From positions 3,599,152 to 3,663,151 of the forward strand of contig CANTUZ010000027.1 of NCBI GenBank assembly GCA_947846985.1: a stretch of 64,000 nucleotides of DNA. Direction: 5' to 3'. The DNA is from Fratercula arctica (Eukaryota > Chordata > Aves > Charadriiformes > Alcidae). Numbering within the stretch: position 1 is the first letter of the stretch; every line of letters begins with the position of its first letter. Below the pieces are notes generated by a model. It had not been told where the DNA came from and ran no database searches. It worked only from the letters and a program-made list of their open reading frames with translations. The position numbers and the translations under genes were made by a program. Shown piece after piece: positions 52,039 to 60,214 of the stretch.

Positions 52039-52704
52039 GGCCCCCCTTCCTGAGGCCAAAGCAGCTCAATTCCCTCTCTTTCTCAGCCCCAAAACCAGCC
52101 ACACAAGCCCCTCTGCCAGCCCCAGGAGCAGAAGACCTGGTCTCCAGGTGGGGCCCCAAACCGGCTCCCCCTCTCTGCTTCCTCCTCTGCAACCCCCCTG
52201 GCCGATGCCGAGGGGCGGGGGGAGCGCAGCCGCCCCACGGCCCAGCACCCCCACGAGCCCCCACGGGCAGTTTTGGGGAGCGCTGGGGAACTGCCGAGGG
52301 CCCCGCCCCGCGTCTCTGCGGGGCGGCACCAGCTCGGCCCGCCCGCCGCTCAGTTACCGCCGCTCCGGGTTTCATTGCTCCGGCATCGCCAGCAGCGCAC
52401 CCCAACCCCTCCAGGCCGAAGGGACCCCGCGGGAAGCCGGGCTCAGCCAGCCCCCTCCGACGCTACAATGCCCACTGAGACCCCCTCAGGCTCCCCGTGC
52501 CCCCCTCGGGTCCCCCCGTCTCGCCTCGGGACCCCGCCGGCTCCCCGCCAGCTTCCCCCGCCGCCACCCGCTCACCTTCACGCGCTCCAGACGCTTCACG
52601 ACGTGCTCGCGGAGGCCCCGCGGACCCAGTCCGGCCGACGGCCCGCCCGCCGGGCCCCGCTTTCTCCCCGGGCCGCTCCGCGCCCGCTTCCACCTGCCCG
52701 CCAT
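49057..52704 (-). CDS. Predicted 4-exon gene of unknown function, unit 1 copy (one-base frameshift in exon 2)
   Basis: I do not recognise the product. The inferred exons on the minus strand are 52704-52576 (start codon; MAGRWKRARS... ending LREHVVKRLERVK), 51888-51830, 49881-49794 and 49106-49057 (ending at TGA). Donors read GTGAGC, GTAATG and GTAGGT. Acceptors follow TTTTCCTAG, a T/C-rich tract ending GTCAAG, and CCCATTAG. With the 60-bp exon 2 seen in unit 3, the phases join exactly: 129+60+88+50 = 327 nt, 108 residues. That product would be small, basic at the N-terminus (Arg/Lys/Gly-rich to about residue 25), with no visible signal peptide or membrane span. Residue words include EENPARLIPFVAQ (exon 2), TLLLCGDSAGQLERIRSA (exon 3) and RVLGDEALGSRSHEQ (exon 4). 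In unit 1, exon 2 has only 59 bp (CCC instead of CCCC), which puts an early stop at about residue 57. This may be a real null allele or a consensus error. Exon 3 could alternatively start 6 bp later. Introns hold only a (CA)n tract. No polyadenylation signal is visible before the gap. Confidence 0.5.
50800..50818. repeat. (CA)n microsatellite
   Basis: A 19-base CA run sits in intron 2 of the unit 1 gene. The matching run in unit 3 has the same length, in keeping with very recent divergence of the two copies. Confidence 0.95.
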
Positions 52705-53060
52705 TTTCCCCGGGCCCCTTCCGCTTCCGGTGCGCCGCGGCCCGCCGCCGACGGCCCGCCCATGCCGCGCGCCCATTGGCCATCGCCCACTCCGCTCGTC
52801 GGTATCTCAGCTCCAGTGGCCTTTCGCCGCCGTCAATCCCCGCCGCGGACCGCCCCGGCGATCCGATCCGGCCAATCGGAGTGCGGCGAGACGATCCGAC
52901 CAATCGAAGCGCGGCGAGGCGACCCGACCAATGGGAGCGCGGCGCCCGCGCTGTGGTCGGCCCATTCTCCCGCGCATGCGCGCCAGGGCGGTTGCCATGG
53001 TGAGGACGCTCCGGCGGGGGCCGGGGCCGTTGCCATGGCGACGGGGCCCTGCGGCCGGGC
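52705..53060. promoter_or_regulatory. CpG-island promoter with CCAAT array, NRF1-type and RFX-type sites
   Basis: CpG-dense DNA lies directly upstream of the predicted minus-strand start codon. An ATTGG at 52775-52779 reads CCAAT on the gene strand, about 71 bp from the ATG. Three further CCAAT boxes on the plus strand (52872-52876, 52900-52904 and 52928-52932) lie in a 28-bp tandem repeat, so they are exactly in register. A GCGCATGCGC palindrome at 52972-52981 matches the NRF1 consensus. GTTGCCATGGCGAC at 53029-53042 differs at one position from the symmetric RFX X-box, and a weaker GTTGCCATGGTGAG is at 52991-53004. No TATA box is evident. The symmetric CCAAT layout would suit bidirectional transcription, but no plus-strand gene is identified. 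Binding is inferred from motif match only. Confidence 0.7.
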
Positions 53061-53656
53061 AGGACGGGCTGGAGGGCGGGGGGGATTCACCAAAACACGG
53101 CTTTTTCTTCTTAAAAACTGTAGAGAGTTGTATGCGAAAGCACGAAATAAGCCTGGAGCACTGCCCGGCCCCCCCGCCGCAGCGCTCCCTGGGGTCCCGA
53201 GCTTCGAGGGCGGACGGGGCTCCCGCAGCTCGGGGGCAGCGGCCGCTGCGGCTGCGCGTGGGCCAGCGCCTGCGGGGGGGGGGGCCACGGCGGTGGCGGG
53301 CGGCACGGGCGGGGGCGTGATCGGGGAGACTCCGGGCGAGCTCTGGCGAGCTGGGGAGGCGCCCGGCGTCTGCGCCCGCAGGGTGTCCGCCTTCTTGCCC
53401 GCTTGCCTTCCGTCCGCTCTCGGCTAAATCCCCGGCGCCGCCCGGACCCGGCTCGCCTCCGGCGCCGCGGCAGCCTGCCGCAGCGGGCGGTTTGACGCTT
53501 CCCGCCCCGCCAGCCCCGGGCGGCCAGCGGGCAGGAGACACCCCCGCCCCGGCCGAAGGGGCTCGCTCGCCTCCCCGGTGGTCCCGGCCCGGCCCCGCCG
53601 GCGGGGATGGCGCCCGGCAGCCGCCCGTGCGTGACCGGCGCTGCAGTACCGCGCTG

Positions 53657-53675
53657 TGGCCACGGGGAGGCAGCA
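53657..53675 (+). promoter_or_regulatory. CTCF-like motif, cassette copy 1 (diverged)
   Basis: TGGCCACGGGGAGGCAGCAC follows the word GCTGCAGTACCGCGC and is the diverged first instance of a motif recurring at 54599, 55218 and 55649. It resembles the CTCF core only loosely. Confidence 0.3.
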
Positions 53676-53689
53676 CCAGCGAGAGCGGG

Positions 53690-54135
53690 GCGGGGGCGGG
53701 GCCGAGGGAGGCCGAGGGGCGGGGCCGAGGGAGGGCGGGGGGGGGCGGGGGACCGAAGGAGAGCGGGGGGCGGGGCCGAGGGACAGCGGGGGCGTAACCG
53801 AAGGCGGGGGGCGGGGCCGTCGGAGGGCGGGGCGGGGCCGAGGGAGGGCGGGGGGGCGAAGGAGAACGGGGGGCGGGGCCGAGGGAGAGCGGGGGCGTAA
53901 CCGATGGCGGGGGGCGGGGCCGTCGGAGGGCGGGGCGCGGCCGAGGGAGGGCGGGGGGGCGAAGGAGAACGGGGGGCGGGGCCGAGGGAGAGCGGGGGCG
54001 TAACCGAAGGCGGGGGGCGGGGCCGAGGGAGGGCGGGGCGCGGCCGAGGGAGGGCGGGGGGGCGAAGGAGAACGGGGGGCGGGGCCGAGGGAGAGCGGGG
54101 GCGTGGCGGGGGGCGGGGCCGAGGGACGGCGGGGG
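53690..54135. repeat. G-rich minisatellite, about 104-bp period
   Basis: The plus strand is a run of GGGGCGGGGCCGAGGGAG-type words. The landmark GCGTAACCG recurs near 53792, 53895 and 53999, with a degenerate fourth at about 54093, giving a 103-104 bp period. G-runs of 3-7 are closely spaced, so G-quadruplex formation is plausible on the plus strand. Copy number is likely to be unstable. Confidence 0.85.
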
Positions 54136-54598
54136 CGGCGTCACGGCGTACGCGCTGCTCCCCACCCGTAGGAACGGCCTCCGGGCGGCAGCACCCCATT
54201 TTTCTTCTTAAAATCTATGGAGAGTTGTATGCGAAAGCACGAAATAAGCCTGGCGCACTGCCCGGCCCCCCGCCGCAGCGCTCCCTGGGGTCCCGAGCTT
54301 CGAGGGTGGACGGGGCTCCCGCAGCTCGGGGGCAGCGGCCGCTGCGGCTGCGTGTGGGCCAGCGCCTGCGGGGGGGGGGGCACGGCGGTGGCGGGCGGCA
54401 CGGGCGGGGGCGTGATCGGGGAGACTCCGGGCGAGCTCCCGGAGCTGGGGAGGCGAGCTGGGGAGGCGCCCGGCGTCTGCGCCCGCGGGGTATCCGCCTT
54501 CTTCCCCGCTTGCCTCCGTCCGCTCTCGGCTAACTCCCCGGGGCCGCCCAGACTCGGCTCGCGTCCGGCGCCGCGGCAGGCGCTGCAGTACCGCGCTT

Positions 54599-54618
54599 TG
54601 GCCACAGGAGGGCAGCAC
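54599..54618 (+). promoter_or_regulatory. CTCF-like motif, cassette copy 2
   Basis: TGGCCACAGGAGGGCAGCAC matches the vertebrate CTCF core at most positions (CCAC...GGGCAG). Mismatches lie in the two bases after CCAC. The same word recurs at 55649 and with one change at 55218. Occupancy is inference. Confidence 0.4.
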
Positions 54619-54634
54619 AAGAGAGAGTGCGGCG

Positions 54635-54963
54635 GGGCGTGGCCGAGGGCGGGCGGGAGGCGGGGCCGAGGGCGGGCGGGAGGCGGGGCCGAGGGCGGGC
54701 GGGAGGCGGAGCGAGGGCGGGGCGGGAGGCGGGGTCGAGGGCGGGGCGGGAGGCGGGGTCGAGGGCGGGGCGGGAGGCGGGGCCGAGGGCGGGCGGGAGG
54801 CGGGGCCGAGGGCGGGCGGGAGGCGGGGCCGAGGGCGGGGCGGGAGGCGGGGCCGAGGGCGGGGCGGGAGGCGGGGCCGAGGGCGGGCGGGAGGCGGGGC
54901 CGAGGGCGGGCGGGAGGCGGGGCCGAGGGCGGGGCGGGAGGCGGGGCCGAGGGCGGGGCGGGA
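54635..54963. repeat. G-rich minisatellite, 21-22 bp unit, about 15 copies
   Basis: The unit reads GGCGGGAGGCGGGGCCGAGG plus one or two bases, repeated about 15 times with small variants (GGGGTCGAGG in two units and a shortened GGAGCGAGG unit near 54706). Each unit contributes several G-runs of 3-4, which makes it another G-quadruplex candidate. The array lies between the second and third cassettes. Confidence 0.92.
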
Positions 54964-55217
54964 GCGTGTGGGCCAGCGCCTGCGGGGGTGGGGGGGGGGG
55001 ACGGCGGTGGCGGTCGGCACGGGCGGGGGCGTGATCGGGGAGGCTCCGGGCGAGCTCCCGGAGCTGGGGAGGCGAGTTGGGGAGGCGCCCGGCGTCTGCG
55101 CCCGCGGGGTGTCCGCCTTCTTGCCCGCTTGCCTCCGTCCGCTCTCGGCTAACTCCCCGGCGCTGCCCGCACTCGGCTCGCGTCCGGCGCCGCGGCAGGC
55201 GCTGCAGTACCGCGTTT

Positions 55218-55237
55218 TGGTCACAGGAGGGCAGCAC
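55218..55237 (+). promoter_or_regulatory. CTCF-like motif, cassette copy 3
   Basis: TGGTCACAGGAGGGCAGCAC is one base different from the motif at 54599. Same caveats apply. Confidence 0.35.
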
Positions 55238-55648
55238 AAGAGAGAGTGCGGCGGGGCGGGGCCGGGAGGCGGGGCCGTAGCGTGTGGACCAGCGCCTGGG
55301 GGGGTGCCACGGAGGTTGAGGGCGGCACGGGCGGGGGCGTGATCGGGGAGACGCCAGGCTAGCTCCCGCAGCTGGGGAGGCGCCCGGCCTCTGCGCCCGC
55401 GGGGTGTCCGCCTTCTTCCCCGCTTGCCTTCCGTCCGCTCTGGGGTTACTCCCCGGGGCCGCCCAGACCCGGCTCGCCGCCGGCGCTCCGGTAGCCTGCC
55501 GCAGCGGGCGGTTTGAAGCTTCCAGCCCCGGGCGCCCAGCGGGCAGGAGACACCCCCGCCCCGGCCGAAGGGGCTCGCTCGCCTCCCCGGTGGTCCCGGC
55601 CCGGCCCCGCCGCCGGGGATGGGGGTCCGGCGCTGCAGTACCGCGTTT

Positions 55649-55668
55649 TGGCCACAGGAGGGCAGCAC
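55649..55668 (+). promoter_or_regulatory. CTCF-like motif, cassette copy 4
   Basis: TGGCCACAGGAGGGCAGCAC is identical to the motif at 54599. Conservation of this word across cassettes, while the flanks differ, hints at function but could also reflect recent duplication. Confidence 0.4.
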
Positions 55669-55730
55669 AAGCGACAGTGCGGCGGGGCGTGGCCGAGGGC
55701 GGGGCGGGAGGCGGCGCCACGGCGCACGCG

Positions 55731-56480
55731 CGGCTTCCACCTGCAGGAACGGTCTCCGGCGCCGGCCGGCAGCACCCCCTTCGTTATCCCCTTCTCAGCG
55801 CCCCTTAGGGTGATGAGCGGTGACCGCTCTCAGCCCGCTTTAGGCCAGCCGGGGACCGGAACCGCTTACCGGGCTGCGGGGCTCCCATCCCTCTACCGTG
55901 TCCGCACTCGCAGACCAGGCAGCGACAGCCAGCGCCTCTGCACCAAAAAACCTGCGGAACTGGGGTTTTTGCCCCAGAACGAGCCCCAGGGACGCTGCAA
56001 TGCTCTGCGCGGCGCACCAGGGCCGGGGGGGGGGCGGGGGCGGGGCGCGGGGTGACACCACCGAGTCCGCCGGGGAGCCGGGAGGGAGGCTGGCGCCTTG
56101 TCTACAACATAAAAAAGATCGGTGATCAAAATTTTGCTTTTCTGCATGAAAATGGTTTGGGGTTGTTTTTTTGTTTTTTGTTTTTTTTTTTTTTCTTTTC
56201 CAACCGCACCAATCCAGGTGGATCTGGTTTTTGGGAGCCCCAAATTGGCGTTTTTTTTCTCCCACCTTGTTGGTTTGCCCCCTGGCGCAGACCCAGAATC
56301 AGGGACTTTGGGGTATTTTTGTGCCATGGCGGCAGCTCCTGCTCAGCGTGCGCGGTCCCGTGGGGGAAAGTCCCCGTTCAGGGCAATCAGCCACAAACTG
56401 GGAGGGGAAAAGGGGGAAGGGGCAGTTTTGGAAAGAGCTTTTATGTCTTCAAGAGAGATAAAGGGGAGAGAGAGTTTTTA
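55731..56480. other. Non-coding, GC-rich passing into T-rich DNA
   Basis: No gene was found. A G-rich tract (56023-56050) is followed from 56160 by a long interrupted poly-T, which read on the minus strand would be a poly-A-like tail. No adjoining retrocopy or open frame could be recognised, so the origin of the T-tract is left open. Confidence 0.6.
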
Positions 56481-56915
56481 AATCCTTTCTATAAACAGGC
56501 TTTCTTCCCATTTAAAAAACCTTATAGAGCATAGACATTTGCAGTAATGTATCTATTCACATGTAGATAGATCAATTTAGGGAATATATATTATCTATTT
56601 ACACTTATATAGAATATCTGTTTAGACTCAGACGTATTTAGACTACTGTGTTAACACTTGTTGTATAGAACAGGGAGTTAGACATATATTTTGACACTTT
56701 AATACCTTCTTATATATAAATCTTTTTTTCATCTTTTCATATGCTAAAACCCTTTCTATAACATAGAACCACTGAATGCTTAGAGATACAGGGTTTTAAC
56801 TCCTTCTGTATACATACATTAATATTATTTATCAAAATATATCAAACTGAGACACTTGACTATTTCAATGCCTCACGCCCATATTTAGAGGTTTTAACCT
56901 TTTTTAATGCACCCC
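56479..56915. repeat. AT-rich degenerate tandem repeat (candidate)
   Basis: The stretch is AT-rich with repeated motifs of the form AA-CCTT-CTATA at about 56479, 56700, 56749 and 56798, some about 50 bp apart. It contrasts sharply with the GC-rich DNA on either side. The periodicity is weak and judged by eye, so an old decayed minisatellite is only a suggestion. No gene is seen. Confidence 0.35.
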
Positions 56916-57289
56916 CATGAATTTTCACACATTTTGGGGTTGTGACCTGCCTCTTCTGGGGGCGGGGGGGAACCCCGCATGACCCACAACCCCCCGCTCA
57001 CCTGCTCCTCTGCCGCATCGTCGCCCCCTCGGTGACGCTGGGGCGCCCCAAATGATGTCGTCGCCCCCACAGACACACACAGCCCTTTTTATTCGTGCAC
57101 ACCTCCTCTCTCTGGTGTTGGGAAACGCCTGGCCCCTTCCTCCCAGCGTGGCCGCAGGCAGATCCTTCACCCTGCGTGCGGGGCGGCAGGACCGGGCTGG
57201 GCTGTAACCAGAATCCACGCTGACGGGCCCGCCGCTGCACCTACAGCGCTCGCGCTGCTGCTGCTGACGTCGCCGCTGCCGCCACTCAC

Positions 57290-57332
57290 CTCGCTCGCTG
57301 GGTCAATGCAGCCGAGAGGGACGGGTCAAACC
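57290..57332 (-). other. Candidate short non-coding exon with splice sites
   Basis: On the minus strand a pyrimidine-rich tract ending TTTTGCTCTTCAG is followed by 43 bp and then GAGCGAG with donor GTGAGT. Both splice sites are near consensus. The surrounding 57000-57300 is GC-rich with a GCTGCTGCTG run. No reading frame links it to the gene further on, so it may be chance or part of a 5-prime untranslated or long non-coding transcript. Confidence 0.25.
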
Positions 57333-57589
57333 CTGAAGAGCAAAAGGAACAATAAAGAACAAAGCTCGGTCATTCCCTTCATGGTGAAAAGGTGAGCCTA
57401 TGTTTACATACATCCAGTAAAAACACTCATACTCTACAAGTATTTGACTTTCCTTTGGCACTAATTTAAGCTTGCACAGCTGTGAACTGATACCATTAAA
57501 CTACCCCTCTTCAAAATACACAGTAATGACGACTGTGGGTTTTTTTGGGTGTCACACAAGGAGGAGGGACATCTGGCCAGCGGCACTGC

Positions 57590-57797
57590 CCGAGAGAGAT
57601 GCTACCAGGCTGCCGGGGAAACGCGCCACCGAAAGCCAGACAGAAATAAAGTACCTCGGAGCGCTCTGTCCTAATACCAGGAAAAACCTGCTAACATTCA
57701 GTCGCCTCTCTTTTTAAACCTTTAGAACAAACACCTAACTGCTTAAATACGCCTCATAAATTGCTAATTGCATAATATGCTACAGCTATTTGGCAGT
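57590..57797. repeat. Unit-end sequence of tandem unit 1 (paralogous to about 60530-60715)
   Basis: The order GAAAGCCAGACAGAAAT, a GCCTCTCTTTTTAAAC word, CCTAACTGCTT and TTTTTGGCAG/TATTTGGCAG is shared with 60552-60715 at moderate divergence. It defines the distal end of a duplication unit. The similarity is interrupted at 57798 by the LTR insertion and resumes at about 58990 (TGCGAGTCAG). Confidence 0.85.
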
Positions 57798-58985
57798 GTG
57801 TGGAATAATTACTAAATTGGCTAAAAATACAAAAGTACGGCATTGTTCACACATTAAGGAAAAGTATAAAATCAAGAGGCTTCTGAGGTAGAAAACAGCT
57901 GCAGCTGGCATGAAGAATACAACATCCGCGGTTCCCTGAGAAGGATGCTTGTGAAGCTACATGAGGTACGGGGCGGGATGCAATTATTCCGCGGCTTTAC
58001 CTTATGATGTACAGCAGATACGGGGACGGGACGATACCATGAAACAGATAAGCTGCCAATTAGCTGCCTGCTCGATACTCGGAGCCAACATTTTGTCAAA
58101 TTTTGATGAAACGCTGTCCTTTGTGCAAACTTTGCTCATTATAATGACATTATAATACCAAAACACACCTCCATCCCAAAGGCTACCCGCCTCCATGGTG
58201 CGACCACTCCTTCTTGAGTCTGCGCCCTGAATTTTTCATAAACTATACCTTTAAATGTGAAGTGAGAGAATTTTACACCAATCGTAATTGAAGTATTTAT
58301 GACTGAAGTCACTCAAACTCCACCTTGAAGATAACAAATAGTATAAAAATAGCCCAAGAGAGGGGGGATACCCGGGGAAGACACCATCGCCAACAAGTCG
58401 GGGAGAACTCCATCACCGGCTTCCGGGATCAGTCGACGGGCTGAGCCTTTCTTTCCCCCCCGTAGGGACGCCTTCGGGTAAGACTTAGATTATACCGAGT
58501 GCTCTCTCGGGAAACTTAGAAATTTCTCTAGAGAATCTCTTTCCTACATTTATAGCCAGGCTGTATCGTTTATAACTTTGTCCCGCGTTTGATATACGTA
58601 ATAATACTTTCATTTGCACGTGCTTTGCAGACAGTGTATTTATCACCGGCAAGCCTAAGAACCTATCTATCTGTTGTTTAAATAAACTGCACTGTTTAAG
58701 TAGCTGGTCGTTTCGGTTCCTCATTGAACGCAACCAAAGATTCGAGGGTGGCCGTGCTGGTTCACGAGCACGACTAGACTGAAGGTGCAGTCCACTACTA
58801 GTGTATCCAAATCATAATAGTTTAATACATATTAAACGCGATTGGACTGATAGCGCTGAATTGGGCATCACTCAGAATTTAAACCTAGCCGCACCTAGCC
58901 TCCCACCTCGGTGAAGAGTGTTAGAACACAAGGGCGTTCATCTTCTGCCAAAACCGCTTTGCCTCTTCCCACGCAACACAGTGGC
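57798..58985 (+). mobile_element. Endogenous retrovirus LTR insertion (solo LTR, boundaries approximate)
   Basis: About 1.2 kb here is absent from the paralogous site at about 60715-60730, which gives an empty-site comparison. The left boundary starts TGTGTGGAATAATTAC. The interior has promoter-like structure in plus orientation: TATAAAAA at 58342-58349, a candidate transcription start about 30 bp later, and AATAAA at 58681-58686 followed by a U5-like stretch. The base sequence resembles LTRs I associate with avian ERVL-like elements, a recollection rather than a search result. No gag, pol or env reading frame and no convincing primer-binding site are present. The piece is therefore a solo LTR, possibly with some older flanking insertion at 58830-58985. 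Target-site duplications could not be fixed. Confidence 0.65.
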
Positions 58986-59756
58986 ATTTTAAACAATGCG
59001 AGTCAGCTTGTAAATTGTACAATTTGAGCTTTTTCTTTTTTTTTTTTTTAAAACAGTTGCCTTTAACATACAAAAATCAGCAAGATAAGAGATCCCCCCA
59101 AATGGTTTTACTTTTGAGGGGCGGGGGCGGAAATCAAATGCCCGGCGCTGCCATCCGTCAGGCTACCAAAACAGACTGGCAGATTGGCGAATGCTTTTGG
59201 CTGTGTAACATGCTCCAGAACAGACCTTACATTATTTTTAGTGTTTTCTTAAAATATTTCATACAAAAACTATAGAAGGAGAGCTGACAAAGCCTTCATG
59301 TTAACTTCAAAGTCCACACTGCGAGGACCTTAGGAAGAAAGCAGACGCACATCGCAGACCTACCTCGTACTCGCAGAGCACTCCGGATCCTTTCCAGCTG
59401 TCCTGCGCTGTCACCGCACAACAACAGGGTGACCACGGAGAAATGCTGGCACTTGACATTCTGCCGAGAGAGGGGAAAAATTTTTAGCACAAAGCTGGGC
59501 AGGAATCTACGGCTTCCTTCTTTCGCGGAGGTTTGCGAAGACTACAGCCGAGCGGAGGAAAAAGTGTTGGGCATCATCTCTGGCACAGTTGTTCATACGG
59601 GCCACTAGGCCTTGGCACTTTTAGACAGCCCTGCTTTTTTTGACTCACTGGCAGATTTAGTTGCACTAGAGCCCCTTTCCCAGGAACCCTGGGGCTCTTA
59701 AGTCGCTTTCCTGGTGACGACATCCTCAAAAACATCTTATTTCACATGCCCAGGGC
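58986..59756. repeat. Diverged paralogue of the unit start (unit 2), with internal deletion
   Basis: From TGCGAGTCAG and ATCAGCAAGATAAGAGATCC onward the sequence parallels 60735-60950 and 48858 onward. It then jumps at GAATGCTTTTGGCTG (59185-59204) straight to TAACATGCTCCAGAACAGACC, which in unit 1 lies at 49636. About 690 bp, including exon 4 of the gene, are therefore missing from unit 2. Homology then continues through the exon 3 relic to about 59690. Confidence 0.88.
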
Positions 59757-59935
59757 TGGGACAAAAACGTCAAGTGTCCAGCGATTGCTCCCGCACCAAA
59801 GGGGCCAGGAGGCAAAGCTGTGGCTTGTCCTCGCTGCTCCCTGGTAGCACTTTCATCACGCCAAAAACCTTGGGGCTCCGCAGTTTCCCGGGGACTTCAT
59901 CCTCTAAACAAACAATTTTTCCCCCAACGCCGGAG
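59757..59935 (+). repeat. Solitary diverged satellite monomer inside unit 2
   Basis: This 179-bp stretch aligns along its whole length with the satellite's HOR-marker monomer. Matching words in the same order are CGTC..., GCGATTGCTCCCGCA (satellite GAGATTGCTGCCACA), AGCTGTGGCTTGTCC (AACTGTGGCTTGTTT), CTCCCTGGTAGCAC, CTTGGGGCTCCGCAG and GGGGACTTCATCCTCTAAAC (GGCGCCTTCAGCCTCAAAAG). It has the same orientation as the array. It is far more diverged from array monomers than these are from each other, so it is an old member or an ancestor-like outgroup. It lies at the breakpoint of a deletion relative to unit 1 (homology stops at about 59690 and resumes near 59940). Confidence 0.8.
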
Positions 59936-60010
59936 GACCCACCCCACCTCCAGCCCCACAGACCCCCCTCCCAGCACCCCTCAGCCCCTTCCCGTCTCCC
60001 CCCCCCACCG

Positions 60011-60026
60011 CCCCCCCCCCCCCCCC
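60011..60026. repeat. Poly-C tract (16 bases)
   Basis: An uninterrupted run of 16 C lies within a longer C-rich segment (59940-60120) next to the unit 2 promoter. Length is likely to be uncertain in any read technology. Confidence 0.9.
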
Positions 60027-60214
60027 GCCCCGCCTCCAGCTCCGGGCCCACTTCACGCCACCCCGCCTCTCAAACTGAGGACCCCCTCAGTTCCCCAAGC
60101 CCCCCACGGGGCACCCCCAGCCCCCCCGCCCACCTTCACGCGCTCCAGATGCGTCACGACGTGCTCGCGGCGGCCCCGCGCACCCGGCCCGCCCGACGAC
60201 CCGCCCGCGGGGCC

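Larger units (their letters stand above)
53100..55730. repeat. GC-rich repeated cassettes beside the promoter (about four copies)
   Basis: A cassette beginning near TTGTATGCGAAAGCACGAAA is present at 53123 and 54223. Its downstream portion, with GGGCCAGCGCCTGCGG, GGGGGCGTGATCGGGGAG and GTCCGCTCTCGG, recurs from 53262, 54355, 54968 and, diverged, 55280. A further part (GCCTGCCGCAGCGGGCGG, then GGCCGAAGGGGCTCGCTCGC) occurs at about 53477 and 55494. A homologous but single version is present in unit 2 at about 60410-60530. The cassettes are therefore a local expansion inside unit 1. Open frames across this block reflect high GC and absence of stop codons, so I do not call proteins. An 11-base G run at 53274-53284 is inside the first cassette. 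Confidence 0.85.
59364..60214 (-). pseudogene. Diverged, partial copy of the 4-exon gene (unit 2)
   Basis: Two exon relics are recognisable. Exon 3 (59451-59364) keeps length, acceptor region and donor GTAGGT. It differs from unit 1 at 7 bases, of which 5 are synonymous in the proposed frame (P to S and V to L are the replacements). Part of exon 1 (60214-60134) aligns without gaps to the last 27 codons (GPAGGSSGG... REHVVTHLERVK) and keeps a donor (GTGGGC), with 7 replacements. The start codon is not present at the expected place, exon 2 lies in the lost 2.4-kb segment and exon 4 in the lost 690-bp segment. It cannot encode the same protein. The synonymous bias means the sequence was under coding constraint for some time after the units diverged. 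Confidence 0.65.

Noticed and set aside
52982..53320. Plus-strand protein gene sharing the bidirectional promoter
   Set aside because: The frame is not preserved in the paralogous unit 2 sequence and has no plausible splice structure. A non-coding transcript remains possible.
52807..54165. Long proline/arginine-rich frames on both strands of the GC-rich block
   Set aside because: They overlap each other in several frames and run through minisatellites. They reflect GC content and repeat period rather than coding sequence.
56157..56210. Processed pseudogene with poly-A tail on the minus strand
   Set aside because: Only the T-rich tract is present; no recognisable coding remnant or target-site duplication adjoins it.
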